Source: Isosphaera sp. (GTDB lineage: Bacteria > Planctomycetota > Planctomycetia > Gemmatales > Gemmataceae). Taken from it: a stretch of DNA of 63,236 bases. Where the stretch lies: contig PNKH01000035.1 in assembly GCA_013822345.1 (NCBI GenBank), positions 1 to 63,236 on the forward strand, written 5' to 3'. Below, piece after piece: positions 43,659 to 52,615 of this stretch. The position numbers and the translations under genes were made by a program. Position 1 is the first letter of the stretch, and every line of letters starts with the position of its first letter. Below the pieces are notes generated by a model. The model had not been told where the DNA came from and made no database searches. It was given only the letters and a program-made list of their open reading frames with translations.

Positions 43659-46493
43659 TCACGGCTCGCCCTTCCCCTTCGTCCCCTTCTTGTCCTTGTC
43701 CACCTTCTCCACCTTCTTGGGCGGGTCGGGCGGCGGGGCGGTGTCCGGGTTGGTCGGCTTCGCCGAGCCCTTCGACAGCTGTAGCACCAGGACCACGCCG
43801 CCGACCACCACGACCGCCGCCACCGCCACCCACAGCAGGATCGGCACCCCGCCGCTCCCCCGGCCGCGCCGCCGGGCCCCGCCGACCCCCTTCGTCTGGC
43901 CCGCCCGCCGGGTCGCCGGGGACGCGTACCCGCCGCCGTCGCCCGACCCGCCGCGGCGCCCCGGCCGGGTGTACTTCTCGCCCCCGAACTTCCGCTCGGT
44001 CGCGAGCCCGTCCCGGATCCGCTCCTCCGCGTCCGGGTGGAACTTCGGCTTCCGCTCGTCCCCGAGCACGTCCGCCTGCCACTGCTCCGGGACGTACCCG
44101 CGGACGAACAGCGCCTGGAACGCCGCCCGGTGCTCCTCCGGGCAGTCCTCCGACAGGGCCAGCCACTGCGTCACCGCGGTCCGGGCGGTGAAGTACTCGT
44201 GGGTGATCGGGTAGCACGCCAGGACCGCCGACACCAGCGGGCCGAGCCGCCCGGGCTGGGCGTCCGGGTCGACCGCCCGGAACCCGCCGCGGGCGTAGAT
44301 CCGCTTCAGCCCGTCGAGCGGGTCCATCCCGAACGCCTGGTACGCGGCGGCCAGCGCCCCGCCCTCCAGCCGGGCTGCCGCCGCCGGGTCGGCACTCACC
44401 GCCAGGACCGTCTCGGCCGCGTTCAGCTTGGCCGGCCCGCCGGCCGGCAGCACCCCCTTCAGCGGCACCCCCGCCGCCCCGAGCGCCCGCGCCGCCTTCG
44501 ACAGCTGCGTGAAGACCTGCGTCTCCCACTCGTCCCCGGCGAGCAGGTCCGGGCCGATCAGGTCGAGGTACCCGGCCCACACCGGCATCCCGGCCGGGTC
44601 GGCCCCGAACCCGGCGAGCAGCTTCGCCAGGTGGTCGCCCTCCAGCAGGAACCCCTCCCAGTCCTTGTTGTTCTGCCCGTAGATGTCGAGGTCGCCGAGC
44701 AGCTTCACCCAGTCGGCGGCCGGGATGCGGTTGGCCGCGGCGTCGATCAGCCGGCTCAGGAACGGGCCGGACTCGGGGCCGTGCGGGCGGAGCAGGTCGT
44801 ACAGGAACCCGGGGTCGGCGGCCAGGTGGGCGCGGGCGTGGTGGGCGTACCCGGCGAGGACCGGCGCGGCGGCGGCCAGCAGGTGCCGGCGGGCCGTTTC
44901 CCGCATCGCCGGACGGTGCGGGCGGGCCGCCTCCGCCAGCCAGTTCTTCCCGTCCGGCCCCATCACCGCGAAGCACGCGTACCCCTGCCACCCGGGCGGG
45001 CTGTCCGGGGCGAGGAGGGCGTCGAACTCGGCCGGACCGGTCGGGGCGAGGAGGTGGTGGTCGGGCCACACCCCGGCCCGGCCGCAGGCGTCGCGGAGCC
45101 GGCCGCGGGCCGCCGGGGACAGGTCCGGGAGGTGGTCGTCGAGGGCGGCCTGGGCCTTCTCCGTCTGGGCCTGGAGCTGGGCCGGGTCGGCCGCCTCGGC
45201 CACCATCGCCCACCGGGCGTCCCACCCGGCCACGTCCCCCTTGGCCAGCGCCTCGCACGCCTCGTGCCGGTACGCCCGGAGCCGCTCCGGGTCGGCCAGC
45301 CAGTCCCGGAACGCCGCCCGCAGCCGGGCGTCGGTGACGGCCGCGTCCTTCACCACCGCCCAGACCGCGTCGGCCTTCCGGGCGAGCAGCCCCGCCCCGC
45401 GGCGGTCGGCCTTCAGCGCCAGCAGGTCGTCGACCGACACCCGCCCGCGGTCGAGCCGGGCGGCGGACTTGGCCAGCGGGATGGTCCGCGGCACCGCCGC
45501 CAGCCCGCCGGGGTCGTCCCCGATCAGGTGGTGGACGGCGTCCAGGAGTTCCCACTCCCCGGCGGCGGCGAGGTCGAGAAGGTCGGCGACCCCGGTCGGC
45601 GGGGCGGCGGCCAGCTCCGGCGACGACCGGTCCGGGTGGAGGGCGTCGAGGGCGAACCCGCGGGCGGCGCCGAGGTCCGGGTCGAGGCCCTTCCCGCCGG
45701 CCCCGAGCCAGGTGCCGACGACGGCGGCCTTGGTGAAGTCGCGGATCGCCCGGTGGGCCGGCTCGAAGGTGGAAAAGGTGAGGTCGGCGGCGACGGCCGG
45801 CGGGAGGGCGCGGGCGGCCGCGTACAGGAGCATGGCGGTCAGCCCGGGCTCGGCGTGGACGAACAGCCGGTCGCGGGCCTGGCCGGCGTTCCGGGCGGCG
45901 GTGGCGCGGAGGACGCCGGCGAGGAACCGGGCGGCCAGCGCCTTGCGGGCGGCGGGGTCGGTGCGGAGGCGGGGCGGGCAGACGGCCGACGCCAGGTCGG
46001 TCGGGCCGGCCGGGGTGCCGCCGAGGAACGCGGACAGGGCGGCGGGCGAGACCGCGTCGCCGCGGGGGAGGGCGGTTTGGCGGAGGGTCTTCGTGGCCCC
46101 GGTCGGGTACTCCTTCGCCCACCCGTCGGCGGCCCACGACTCGAGCACCGCGGCGGCGGTGACGGACTCCGGCAGGTGGAGGAGGTGGGAGAAGTACGAC
46201 CGGTCGCGGTTCATGGTGTCCTTCTCGAGGTACACCGTGTGGACGACCCAGACGCCGCCGTCCGGGTGCGGGACGCGGGACAGGCGGCGCGGGGCGTGGG
46301 CCTTCCCCGGCTTGTCCTTCCACATGTCGAGCGGCAGCTCGTACGGCGGGTACTCGAGGGCGCGGCGGAGGGCGTCCGGGTCGGCGGCGGACGCCGCCCG
46401 GACGCTGTACCCGGGGGCGTTGGTGACGCTGTCCGCGGTCACGCAGTGGGTGACGTAGAACTGGTCCCCGGTCGTGGCCTGGCCGACTGACAC
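43659..46493 (-). CDS. Large GAP1-like protein with C-terminal membrane anchor
   Basis: The protein has 944 residues. The N-terminal region (about 1-250: GQATTGDQFYVTHC, PGYSVRAASA, NRDRSYFSHLLHLPES) resembles the N-terminal domain of GTPase-associated protein 1 (GAP1) families described next to GTPases in predicted conflict systems; this is read by eye only. The middle is alpha-helical and poorly conserved. One membrane span (VPILLWVAVAAVVVVGGVVLVLQL) lies near 880-905, with a basic linker before it and a charged K/P tail after it, so most of the protein is on one side of the membrane. It lies in the same unit as the GTPase and kinase genes. Confidence 0.68.
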   Translation of the reverse strand: MSVGQATTGDQFYVTHCVTADSVTNAPGYSVRAASAADPDALRRALEYPPYELPLDMWKDKPGKAHAPRRLSRVPHPDGGVWVVHTVYLEKDTMNRDRSYFSHLLHLPESVTAAAVLESWAADGWAKEYPTGATKTLRQTALPRGDAVSPAALSAFLGGTPAGPTDLASAVCPPRLRTDPAARKALAARFLAGVLRATAARNAGQARDRLFVHAEPGLTAMLLYAAARALPPAVAADLTFSTFEPAHRAIRDFTKAAVVGTWLGAGGKGLDPDLGAARGFALDALHPDRSSPELAAAPPTGVADLLDLAAAGEWELLDAVHHLIGDDPGGLAAVPRTIPLAKSAARLDRGRVSVDDLLALKADRRGAGLLARKADAVWAVVKDAAVTDARLRAAFRDWLADPERLRAYRHEACEALAKGDVAGWDARWAMVAEAADPAQLQAQTEKAQAALDDHLPDLSPAARGRLRDACGRAGVWPDHHLLAPTGPAEFDALLAPDSPPGWQGYACFAVMGPDGKNWLAEAARPHRPAMRETARRHLLAAAAPVLAGYAHHARAHLAADPGFLYDLLRPHGPESGPFLSRLIDAAANRIPAADWVKLLGDLDIYGQNNKDWEGFLLEGDHLAKLLAGFGADPAGMPVWAGYLDLIGPDLLAGDEWETQVFTQLSKAARALGAAGVPLKGVLPAGGPAKLNAAETVLAVSADPAAAARLEGGALAAAYQAFGMDPLDGLKRIYARGGFRAVDPDAQPGRLGPLVSAVLACYPITHEYFTARTAVTQWLALSEDCPEEHRAAFQALFVRGYVPEQWQADVLGDERKPKFHPDAEERIRDGLATERKFGGEKYTRPGRRGGSGDGGGYASPATRRAGQTKGVGGARRRGRGSGGVPILLWVAVAAVVVVGGVVLVLQLSKGSAKPTNPDTAPPPDPPKKVEKVDKDKKGTKGKGEP

Positions 46494-46540
46494 CGTGCCG
46501 ACCCCCGTGCGACGCCCAATGGACCACCGCCGACGTGGCG

Positions 46541-46717
46541 CCCCTCACCCGGCTCCGGCGAAGCGCCGGAGCCGACCTCTCCCCAGCGGGGAGAGGTGGG
46601 GGTGGTGCGGCCACCGCACAGCGACCCGACCCGGGAACCTTTCGAGAAGGCCAGCCACCCCCACCTCTCCCCGCTGGGGAGAGGTCGCCGCCGCGCCTCG
46701 CGGCGGCGGGTGAGGGG
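46541..46717. repeat. CCCCTCACCC/CCTCTCCCC composite palindrome, copy 3
   Basis: It has the same plan as copies 1 and 2. Its right half carries the CGCCGCCGCGCCTCGCGGCGGCG hairpin also present in copy 1. It lies between the GAP1-like gene and the kinase gene. Confidence 0.9.
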
Positions 46718-46768
46718 TAACCACCTACCGAGACCGCCCGGCGACGCCCGCGCGCCCCGCGGCCGCCG

Positions 46769-49660
46769 TCAGTCCCCGCCGACCACCGCCGGGCCGAGGT
46801 GCAGCGGCGGCCCGGACACCGCCGTCCACCCCAGCTCGACCACCGCCCACACCGTCACGAACACCCGGGTCGCGCCCGGCGGCGGCGCCACCCGCTTCCC
46901 CCCGCCCTCGGCCGCGTGGTCCCGCGGGTGGCACCGCAACAGCCCGTACCGGTCCGCCTCCGCCGGGGCCGACAGGTGGCGGGCCGCGTCCACCGCCACC
47001 AGGCAGTGCGACACCAGCCCCGGCCGCGGCCACGCCCAGTACGCCAGCACCGCCGCCGCCCGCCCGGACGGCACCACCTTCACCGGCGGGCCGGCCACCA
47101 GCCGGGCCTCCGTCTTCAGCGCGTCAGCCACCCGGGCGACGATCGCGTCCCGGTCGGCCGGGCGGAACGCGGCGTGGTTCTCGCGCAGGAACCGCAGGTC
47201 GTCTTCCCCGAGCGGCCCGCCGCCCTTCCCGAGCCGCTGCTGCAAGCCGATCACCCGGTCGGCCTTCCCCAGCAGCTCCTCGATCTCGGCCCGCCGGGCG
47301 GCCAGCGGCGGGTACGCCCCGAGCCGCTTCCCGTGCTTCTCGTACAGCTCCCGGAGCCGGAACATCTCCCGGGCGTCCAGCGCCTTCAGGACCGCGTCGG
47401 TCGCCCGGGTCCGCTCGACCGCCAGCGTCAGCCGGTCGCGCAGCTCCTCGGTGTCGCGGCGGCCGTGCAGCAACTCCTTGTGCTTCACCCACTTCGCCTG
47501 CCACCGCAGGTCCTGCTCGTCCGCCGCCGCGTACTTCCGGTCCAGCTCGGCGAACTCGTTCAGGGCCTTGCGGCGGCGGCCGGCGGCGACCGCCTCGGCG
47601 GCCAGGCCCGGGTCGACCTTGTCGAGCCGGGCGAGCAGGTCGACGTTCGCCGCCCGCAGGGCGTCGACGGCTGCGGCGATCGCCCGGTCGGACGGCGGCT
47701 TCTCGTCGACCGCCTTCTTCAGCCCGGCCAGCGCCTCGACCGACTTCGCCCCGAGCCGCACCCGGTCGGCGTGCGGGTGGTCGTACCCGGCCAGCGGCAG
47801 CGCCGCCGCGACGACCGCCGCCTCGGTCCCGCCCCCGGCGTCGGCCGCCCCGATCGCCCGGGCCAGGTTCGCGACCTTCGCCAGCCGGTCCCGGGCGGCG
47901 GTCACCCGGGCGAGGTACGGGTCGGCCTCCTTGCACCCGGTCAGGACGACCCCGTCGCCCCAGGCGGCGACGAGGGCGGTGTCGTTCTTGTACGACACGA
48001 CCGGCGGGACGGCCGCGAGTCGGGCGAGCAGCGGGGCGCGGCGGCCGGCCGACTCGCCGCGGGCCCGGTGGTCCGGCTTCAGGTCCGGGTGGACCCCGGC
48101 GGCCGTCACCCGCTTCCACGCGTCGGCGAGGGCCTGCTCGGCGGCCCGGGCGTCGAACAGCCGGGTGAACTCCTCGGCGGCCGCAACCCGCGCCTGCCAC
48201 GCCGCCGCCTCGGCCCGGTACGCCTCGGCCTCCGGAAGGCCGGCGACCTTCGCCCCGTCGGCCGCCCACAGCCTCACGAGCGCCCGCCCGTCGCCGGGGA
48301 CCGCCGCCGCCGCCTTCAGCCGGTCGAGCACCGCGACCAGGCCGACGGCCGCCTCGGCGTCGGTGACGAGCTTCCGGTCGACCCACCCGTCGAGGAGCGG
48401 CTTCTGGAACGCCACCCGGACCTGGCGGGGGTCGCGGGCGGCCAGCGCCTTCTGCACCGCGTCCCGGCAGTTCACCCGCCGGACGGCGTCGACCGCGACC
48501 GGCCGGAGCCGGTCCGGGACGGCCTTCCCGCCGCGGGCCAGGGCGTCGGCCTCGGTCGCGATCGCCGGGTAGTCCAGCCGGGTCGCCTTGCACAGTTCTT
48601 CGAGCCGGCCGACCGGGTCGGCGGCGGTGGCGAGGTCCGGCGGGAGCTTCTTCCCGGCCCGGGTCAGGCGGTCGGCCTCGGCGGCGATCCCGGCCCAGTC
48701 GCGCGGCACGGCGACGACCAGCTTGCGGAGGACGGCGAACGGGTCGAGGGTGAACGGCGGGATCCGGTCGAACGGCTGGTCGAGGGCCTGGCGGAGCATC
48801 CGGGCCCACCCGACGACCTCCGGGTCGCGGCTGCGGAACAGCTCCGGCCACAGGGCCGACTGCGCCGGGGCCTGCATGTCCGGCGGGGTGAAGAGGAGGT
48901 TCTCGTTCTCGATCTTGGTGACGTACCGGGCGTACAGCCCGGGGTCGGCGGCGGCGGCCCGGAGGGCGACGAGGACGACCCAGGCGGCGAAGTGGTCGAG
49001 GTGCGGGCCGAGCTTCTCGGCCGGGCGGGCCGGGTGCTGGTACGCCGGCTTGCCGAACTCCAACTGCTCCAGCGGCCGCTTCGGGTTGGCCAGGGCCGGG
49101 ACGCACATCCCGTCGTAGTCGACGAGCACCGGGGTGTTACCGACGACCATCACGTTGTCGTGCTGGAGGTCGCCGTGGGTGACCTTCGCGGCCTGGATCT
49201 CGTCGATGAGCTTCGACCAGGCGTCGGCCATCGCCCGGACGGCGGCGGTGTCGGGGGCCTTCCGCTCCATCCTCTCGCGGACCCACTCGCCGAGGGCCGT
49301 CCCCTTGACCCAGTCCATCGTCAGGGTGGGGTACCAGCCGCGGCCGACGCGGATCCCCTCGGGGTGGTACGCGAACCCGACGAGCCCGGGCGGCTTCCGC
49401 GGGCCGAGCGACCGGAGGTGGTCGGACACGGCCTGGTACCGGCCGGCCCGGTCGTCGTTCGGGAAGTTGAACAGCTTGAGGGCGACGGCCCCGTTCGCCC
49501 CGGTCATCTTGTAGACGCTGGCGAACGCCCCGGACCGGGCGCGCGGGACGCCCATCGGGCTGCGCTCGGCGGAGCTGAACCGCAGGTCCGGGTCGCGGAA
49601 CGCGGTGTCCGGGTTCTGCAGCGCGTCCTTGTAGTCGGACTGTGTCGGCCAAGCGGGCAT
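46769..49660 (-). CDS. Atypical protein kinase with long helical C-terminal region
   Basis: The protein has 963 residues from MPAWPTQSDYKDALQ; the 112-codon upstream extension reads through the palindromes and is rejected. The kinase-like domain covers about 35-300: SGAFASVYK for the nucleotide loop, VALKLF with Lys62, HGDLQHDNVMV (162-172, HGD in place of HRD) and LVDYDG (179-184). Catalytic Asp, Asn and metal Asp are therefore present. The remaining two-thirds is helical with coiled-coil stretches, and a small beta domain ends the protein (GATRVFVTVWAVVELGW). It probably phosphorylates cluster partners countered by the PP2C-like protein. Confidence 0.82.
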   Translation of the reverse strand: MPAWPTQSDYKDALQNPDTAFRDPDLRFSSAERSPMGVPRARSGAFASVYKMTGANGAVALKLFNFPNDDRAGRYQAVSDHLRSLGPRKPPGLVGFAYHPEGIRVGRGWYPTLTMDWVKGTALGEWVRERMERKAPDTAAVRAMADAWSKLIDEIQAAKVTHGDLQHDNVMVVGNTPVLVDYDGMCVPALANPKRPLEQLEFGKPAYQHPARPAEKLGPHLDHFAAWVVLVALRAAAADPGLYARYVTKIENENLLFTPPDMQAPAQSALWPELFRSRDPEVVGWARMLRQALDQPFDRIPPFTLDPFAVLRKLVVAVPRDWAGIAAEADRLTRAGKKLPPDLATAADPVGRLEELCKATRLDYPAIATEADALARGGKAVPDRLRPVAVDAVRRVNCRDAVQKALAARDPRQVRVAFQKPLLDGWVDRKLVTDAEAAVGLVAVLDRLKAAAAVPGDGRALVRLWAADGAKVAGLPEAEAYRAEAAAWQARVAAAEEFTRLFDARAAEQALADAWKRVTAAGVHPDLKPDHRARGESAGRRAPLLARLAAVPPVVSYKNDTALVAAWGDGVVLTGCKEADPYLARVTAARDRLAKVANLARAIGAADAGGGTEAAVVAAALPLAGYDHPHADRVRLGAKSVEALAGLKKAVDEKPPSDRAIAAAVDALRAANVDLLARLDKVDPGLAAEAVAAGRRRKALNEFAELDRKYAAADEQDLRWQAKWVKHKELLHGRRDTEELRDRLTLAVERTRATDAVLKALDAREMFRLRELYEKHGKRLGAYPPLAARRAEIEELLGKADRVIGLQQRLGKGGGPLGEDDLRFLRENHAAFRPADRDAIVARVADALKTEARLVAGPPVKVVPSGRAAAVLAYWAWPRPGLVSHCLVAVDAARHLSAPAEADRYGLLRCHPRDHAAEGGGKRVAPPPGATRVFVTVWAVVELGWTAVSGPPLHLGPAVVGGD

Positions 49661-49744
49661 GGCGGCCGGGCACCGTGGGACGTTGCCCCCCGGGTGAAGA
49701 ACCCGGGGTCGGGACACACTCGCCGGCCGGAGGCCGGGCTCGGT

Positions 49745-50026
49745 CTTCACCTCTCCCCGCTGGGGAGAGGTCGCCGCCGCGCCTCGCGGCGGCGGGTGAG
49801 GGGCACCACCTGCGGAGAAACCCGGGTGGGCTCGACCTTTCGTGGGCGCTTCCGGTCCTCTCGGTTCGTGGCGCCCCTCACCCGGCCCCGGCGGAGCGCC
49901 GGGGCCGACCTCTCCCCGCTGGGGAGAGGTGGGGCTGGCGCGGCCGCTCGACAGCCACCCGAGCCGCGGAGCACCGAGGCGGCCGGCCGTCTTCACCCCT
50001 CCCCGGTTTCGGGGAAAGGTGAAGAC
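49745..50026. repeat. Two rearranged CCTCTCCCC elements
   Basis: A right-type half (49745-49803, ending GGGTGAGGGG) is followed by a left-type half (49874-49930, starting CCCCTCACCC) and a third hairpin (49991-50026, CTTCACCCCTCCCC with diverged complement). The halves are in the opposite order from copies 1-3. Together they fill the 401-base gap between the kinase and GTPase genes; no gene is seen in it. Confidence 0.85.
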
Positions 50027-50061
50027 TCAAACCCACCCCTTCGAGGTGGGGACCACCCATC

Positions 50062-52239
50062 CTACCCGCCGTCGCCGCCGAACACACGGTATCCGTGCAT
50101 GTGCAGCAGCCACAGGATCGGCTCGGCGACCCCGAACGGGGCGATCGTCCGGCGGGCCAGGTCCTTCTCCCCCAGCTCCTCCTCGAACAGGCTCACCGAC
50201 GAGATCGGGAAGAACATCACCCGCCGCCCGAAGTACCCCTCGACCACCGCCCGGATGTCCGCCCCGGGGAACATCAGCGGCAGCATCTGCTCGACCAACT
50301 CACCCCGCTCCCGGATCGTGGCGAGGGTGGTTTCCCGCGGCGGCGGGTTCAGGCTCCCGGTCAGTTCGCGGATGTAGTGCACCGACTGCCCGCCGATCGG
50401 GTTGTCGGTCAGCAGCAGGTCGAACTTCGGGACGCACACCGCGACCGGGACCGGGATCACCTCCCCGACCGGCACCCGCCGCTCCCGCCGCATGTGGTTC
50501 AGGAACTCGTCCAGCATCCCGAGCTGCTGGTCCAGGGTCACGTTCGCCCCGTCCCCGTACAGCTGGGTCGGGTCGAGGAACAGCATGAACCCGTCCATCC
50601 GCACCGCCGTCGCCTTCAACATGTTGACGTCGACATCCGGGTTGATCAACTCCCCGGAGTAGTCGAACAGGTTGACCAGGGCCGGGCTCGGGGCGGACGG
50701 GTCGGCGTCCCACAGGTGGACGAGCACCGGGTCCGGCAGGACCAGGTCGGTCGCCCCGGCGACCCCGCGGCGGTGCAGCACCTCGTCGATCAGCTGGCCG
50801 AACCGGCGGTCCACGTCGCCCCCGGACGGGGCCGGCTGCACCACCGCGACCGTCGGGGCGGTCCGCTTCCGGATCCGGTCGTAGGCGGTCACCAGCATGT
50901 GCGTCTTCCCGCTCGACCGCACCCCGACGGTTGGGAAGCAGAGCCGCGGGACGGCCCGGTAGCTGTTCCGGATGCGGAGCCCGCACTTCCCGCAGCGGGC
51001 CTCCAGGTCCTCGGCCGGCTCGTCCGGGTCGTCCTCGGGCTCGGCCGGCTTCTTCCCCTTCGGCCGGTACTTCCCCTTCGGCTCGGGGGCGGCCTTCTCG
51101 ACCCGGAGGGTGTCGCGGCGGAAGCAGCGGGGGCAAGTGCGGGCGGCGGCCCGGGCGCGGCGGGCGCGGTCCCGGCGGGCGGCCCAGAACGGGGCGACGG
51201 CCAGGCCGAACAGCACCGCGGCTAAGGCGACCCGGACGGCCGCCCCGGCGACGTTCCGCCACCGCGCCCCGGACGCCAGCTCGCCGAACTTCGCCCGCTC
51301 GGCGGCCAGCCTCGCCTGCTGCTCCTCGGCGTCGGCGGCGAGCCGCTCGGCCAGGACGCTGTCCGCCAGGACCGCCCGGAGGCGGTCGCGGAGGTCGGCC
51401 TCGCCGGCCCGCACCACCCCCTCCACGTCCTCCTTGGCGGGGGACCCGGGCGCCGCGACCAGCGCCGCCCAGCCGTCGGCGGCGGCCCGCCACTTCTTGT
51501 CGGCGGCGACCTCGGCGGCGTCGGCCTTGGCGGTCGCGTCGGCCAGCTTCGCCGTCAGGTCCGCCTCCTCGCGGCCGGCCCACGACCCGGCCCCGGCCGC
51601 CGGGTTGCCGCACCCGGGGACGGCGAGCACCCCCGCGAGGAGCCCGGCCGCGACCGCCCGCCGGGCCTTGCGGTCCTCCAGCCGCCGCTCGGCCCCGCGG
51701 AGCCGCAGCGCGACCACCGCCGCGACGGCGGCGGCGGCGAGCAGGATGGCGTCGAGGACGGTCGGCCGCCACCCGGTGTGGGTGCCGGCGTCGAGGTCGA
51801 AGTCGCCGTCCGCCTGCCGGGCGTCGGCGTACCGGCGGAACGCGGCCCGCTCCCCGACCACCCCGGCCCACGCCTTCTCGGCCTCGTCCCGCCGGGCCTT
51901 GGCCTTCGCCGCGACCCGCCCGAGCGCGGCCCGGGCGGTGTCGTACTCGGCGGCCAGGACCGGGCGGAGTTCCTTCAGCACGACCGACGGGTCCTGGAAG
52001 TTGCCGACGGCCGGCCCGCCGCCGCGCGGGGCGGCGACGGCACCAACCTCCCAGGTCGCGGCGTCCTGCCGGGCGAGTTGGGTGAGCCACCGGAGGCGGA
52101 GGGCGGGGAGCGGGTCGTCGGCCGGTTGTGCGGGGGCGGGGGTAGTGGTGAGGAGGAACGCGGCGGCGAGGAGGACGACCCGGCCGCCCGGCCGCGGGCG
52201 GGGGACCGGGACCGGGCGGGTGCGGGCGGGGTCGGGCAT
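50062..52239 (-). CDS. Membrane TRAFAC-like GTPase with zinc ribbon (DO-GTPase-like)
   Basis: The protein has 725 residues from MPDPARTRPVP. A signal/anchor (20-38) and spans near 161-180, 197-210 and 333-352 surround helical coils. Zinc-ribbon cysteines (CPRC 369-372, CGKC 416-419) are split by a charged linker of about 40 residues. The GTPase core follows: P-loop GVRSSGKT (439-446), G3-like DYSG (526-529) in VNLFDYSGELI, and G4-like PKFD (604-607) in VCVPKFDLLL. This order fits TRAFAC GTPases, and the plan resembles the double-GTPase (DO-GTPase) families paired with GAP1 proteins. It is the first gene of the cluster. Confidence 0.82.
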   Translation of the reverse strand: MPDPARTRPVPVPRPRPGGRVVLLAAAFLLTTTPAPAQPADDPLPALRLRWLTQLARQDAATWEVGAVAAPRGGGPAVGNFQDPSVVLKELRPVLAAEYDTARAALGRVAAKAKARRDEAEKAWAGVVGERAAFRRYADARQADGDFDLDAGTHTGWRPTVLDAILLAAAAVAAVVALRLRGAERRLEDRKARRAVAAGLLAGVLAVPGCGNPAAGAGSWAGREEADLTAKLADATAKADAAEVAADKKWRAAADGWAALVAAPGSPAKEDVEGVVRAGEADLRDRLRAVLADSVLAERLAADAEEQQARLAAERAKFGELASGARWRNVAGAAVRVALAAVLFGLAVAPFWAARRDRARRARAAARTCPRCFRRDTLRVEKAAPEPKGKYRPKGKKPAEPEDDPDEPAEDLEARCGKCGLRIRNSYRAVPRLCFPTVGVRSSGKTHMLVTAYDRIRKRTAPTVAVVQPAPSGGDVDRRFGQLIDEVLHRRGVAGATDLVLPDPVLVHLWDADPSAPSPALVNLFDYSGELINPDVDVNMLKATAVRMDGFMLFLDPTQLYGDGANVTLDQQLGMLDEFLNHMRRERRVPVGEVIPVPVAVCVPKFDLLLTDNPIGGQSVHYIRELTGSLNPPPRETTLATIRERGELVEQMLPLMFPGADIRAVVEGYFGRRVMFFPISSVSLFEEELGEKDLARRTIAPFGVAEPILWLLHMHGYRVFGGDGG

Positions 52240-52382
52240 GACGCTTCGCGGTCCGCGTGGGGGGTAGCCGTTAGCGTAAATGCCGGTGAATCCGGCCGCA
52301 AGGGGCGCGGGCGGGCGCCGCGAGAGGAAGAACACCGGCCGGCGGGCCGGGGTTGGCGCGGCGGGGATCGGGAGGGCGGTCA

Positions 52383-52405
52383 GCGACGCTTCGGCGAAGC
52401 GTCGC
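52383..52405 (-). terminator. Hairpin downstream of tRNA-Ser
   Basis: GCGACGCTTCG and its complement form a tight 11-bp stem 22 bases after the tRNA 3' end on the minus strand. A T-run is lacking, so it may act as a processing or termination hairpin. Confidence 0.4.
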
Positions 52406-52427
52406 CACCCGGGACGTGTTCAGCCAG

Positions 52428-52514
52428 CGGAGCGGGAGGGATTCGAACCCTCGGTACGGTTTCCCGTACACAGCATTTCCAGTGCTGCACAATCGACCAC
52501 TCTGCCACCGCTCC
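52428..52514 (-). tRNA. tRNA-Ser(GGA)
   Basis: The 87-base minus-strand sequence folds as a class II tRNA: acceptor GGAGCGG (52514-52508) pairs with CCGCTCC (52435-52429), anticodon loop CTGGAAA gives GGA, there is a long variable arm (TGTACGGGAAACCGTACC), and the T-loop is GGTTCGAATCC. Discriminator G is at 52428. The CCA end is not encoded. The long variable arm and the GGA anticodon identify serine. Confidence 0.96.
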
Positions 52515-52615
52515 GGCGGACGGACCACCGACCGGACACGCGGCCCGGCCGGTCGGTTCGCCGTGCGGTCCAGCATAGCACCGGCCGCCGCGGCCGACAA
52601 TCCGCCGCCGGCCGG

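Noticed and set aside
33580..50026. Repeated CCTCTCCCC units considered as CRISPR repeats
   Set aside because: Copies are kilobases apart, are inverted rather than direct, and have no regular spacers or cas genes.
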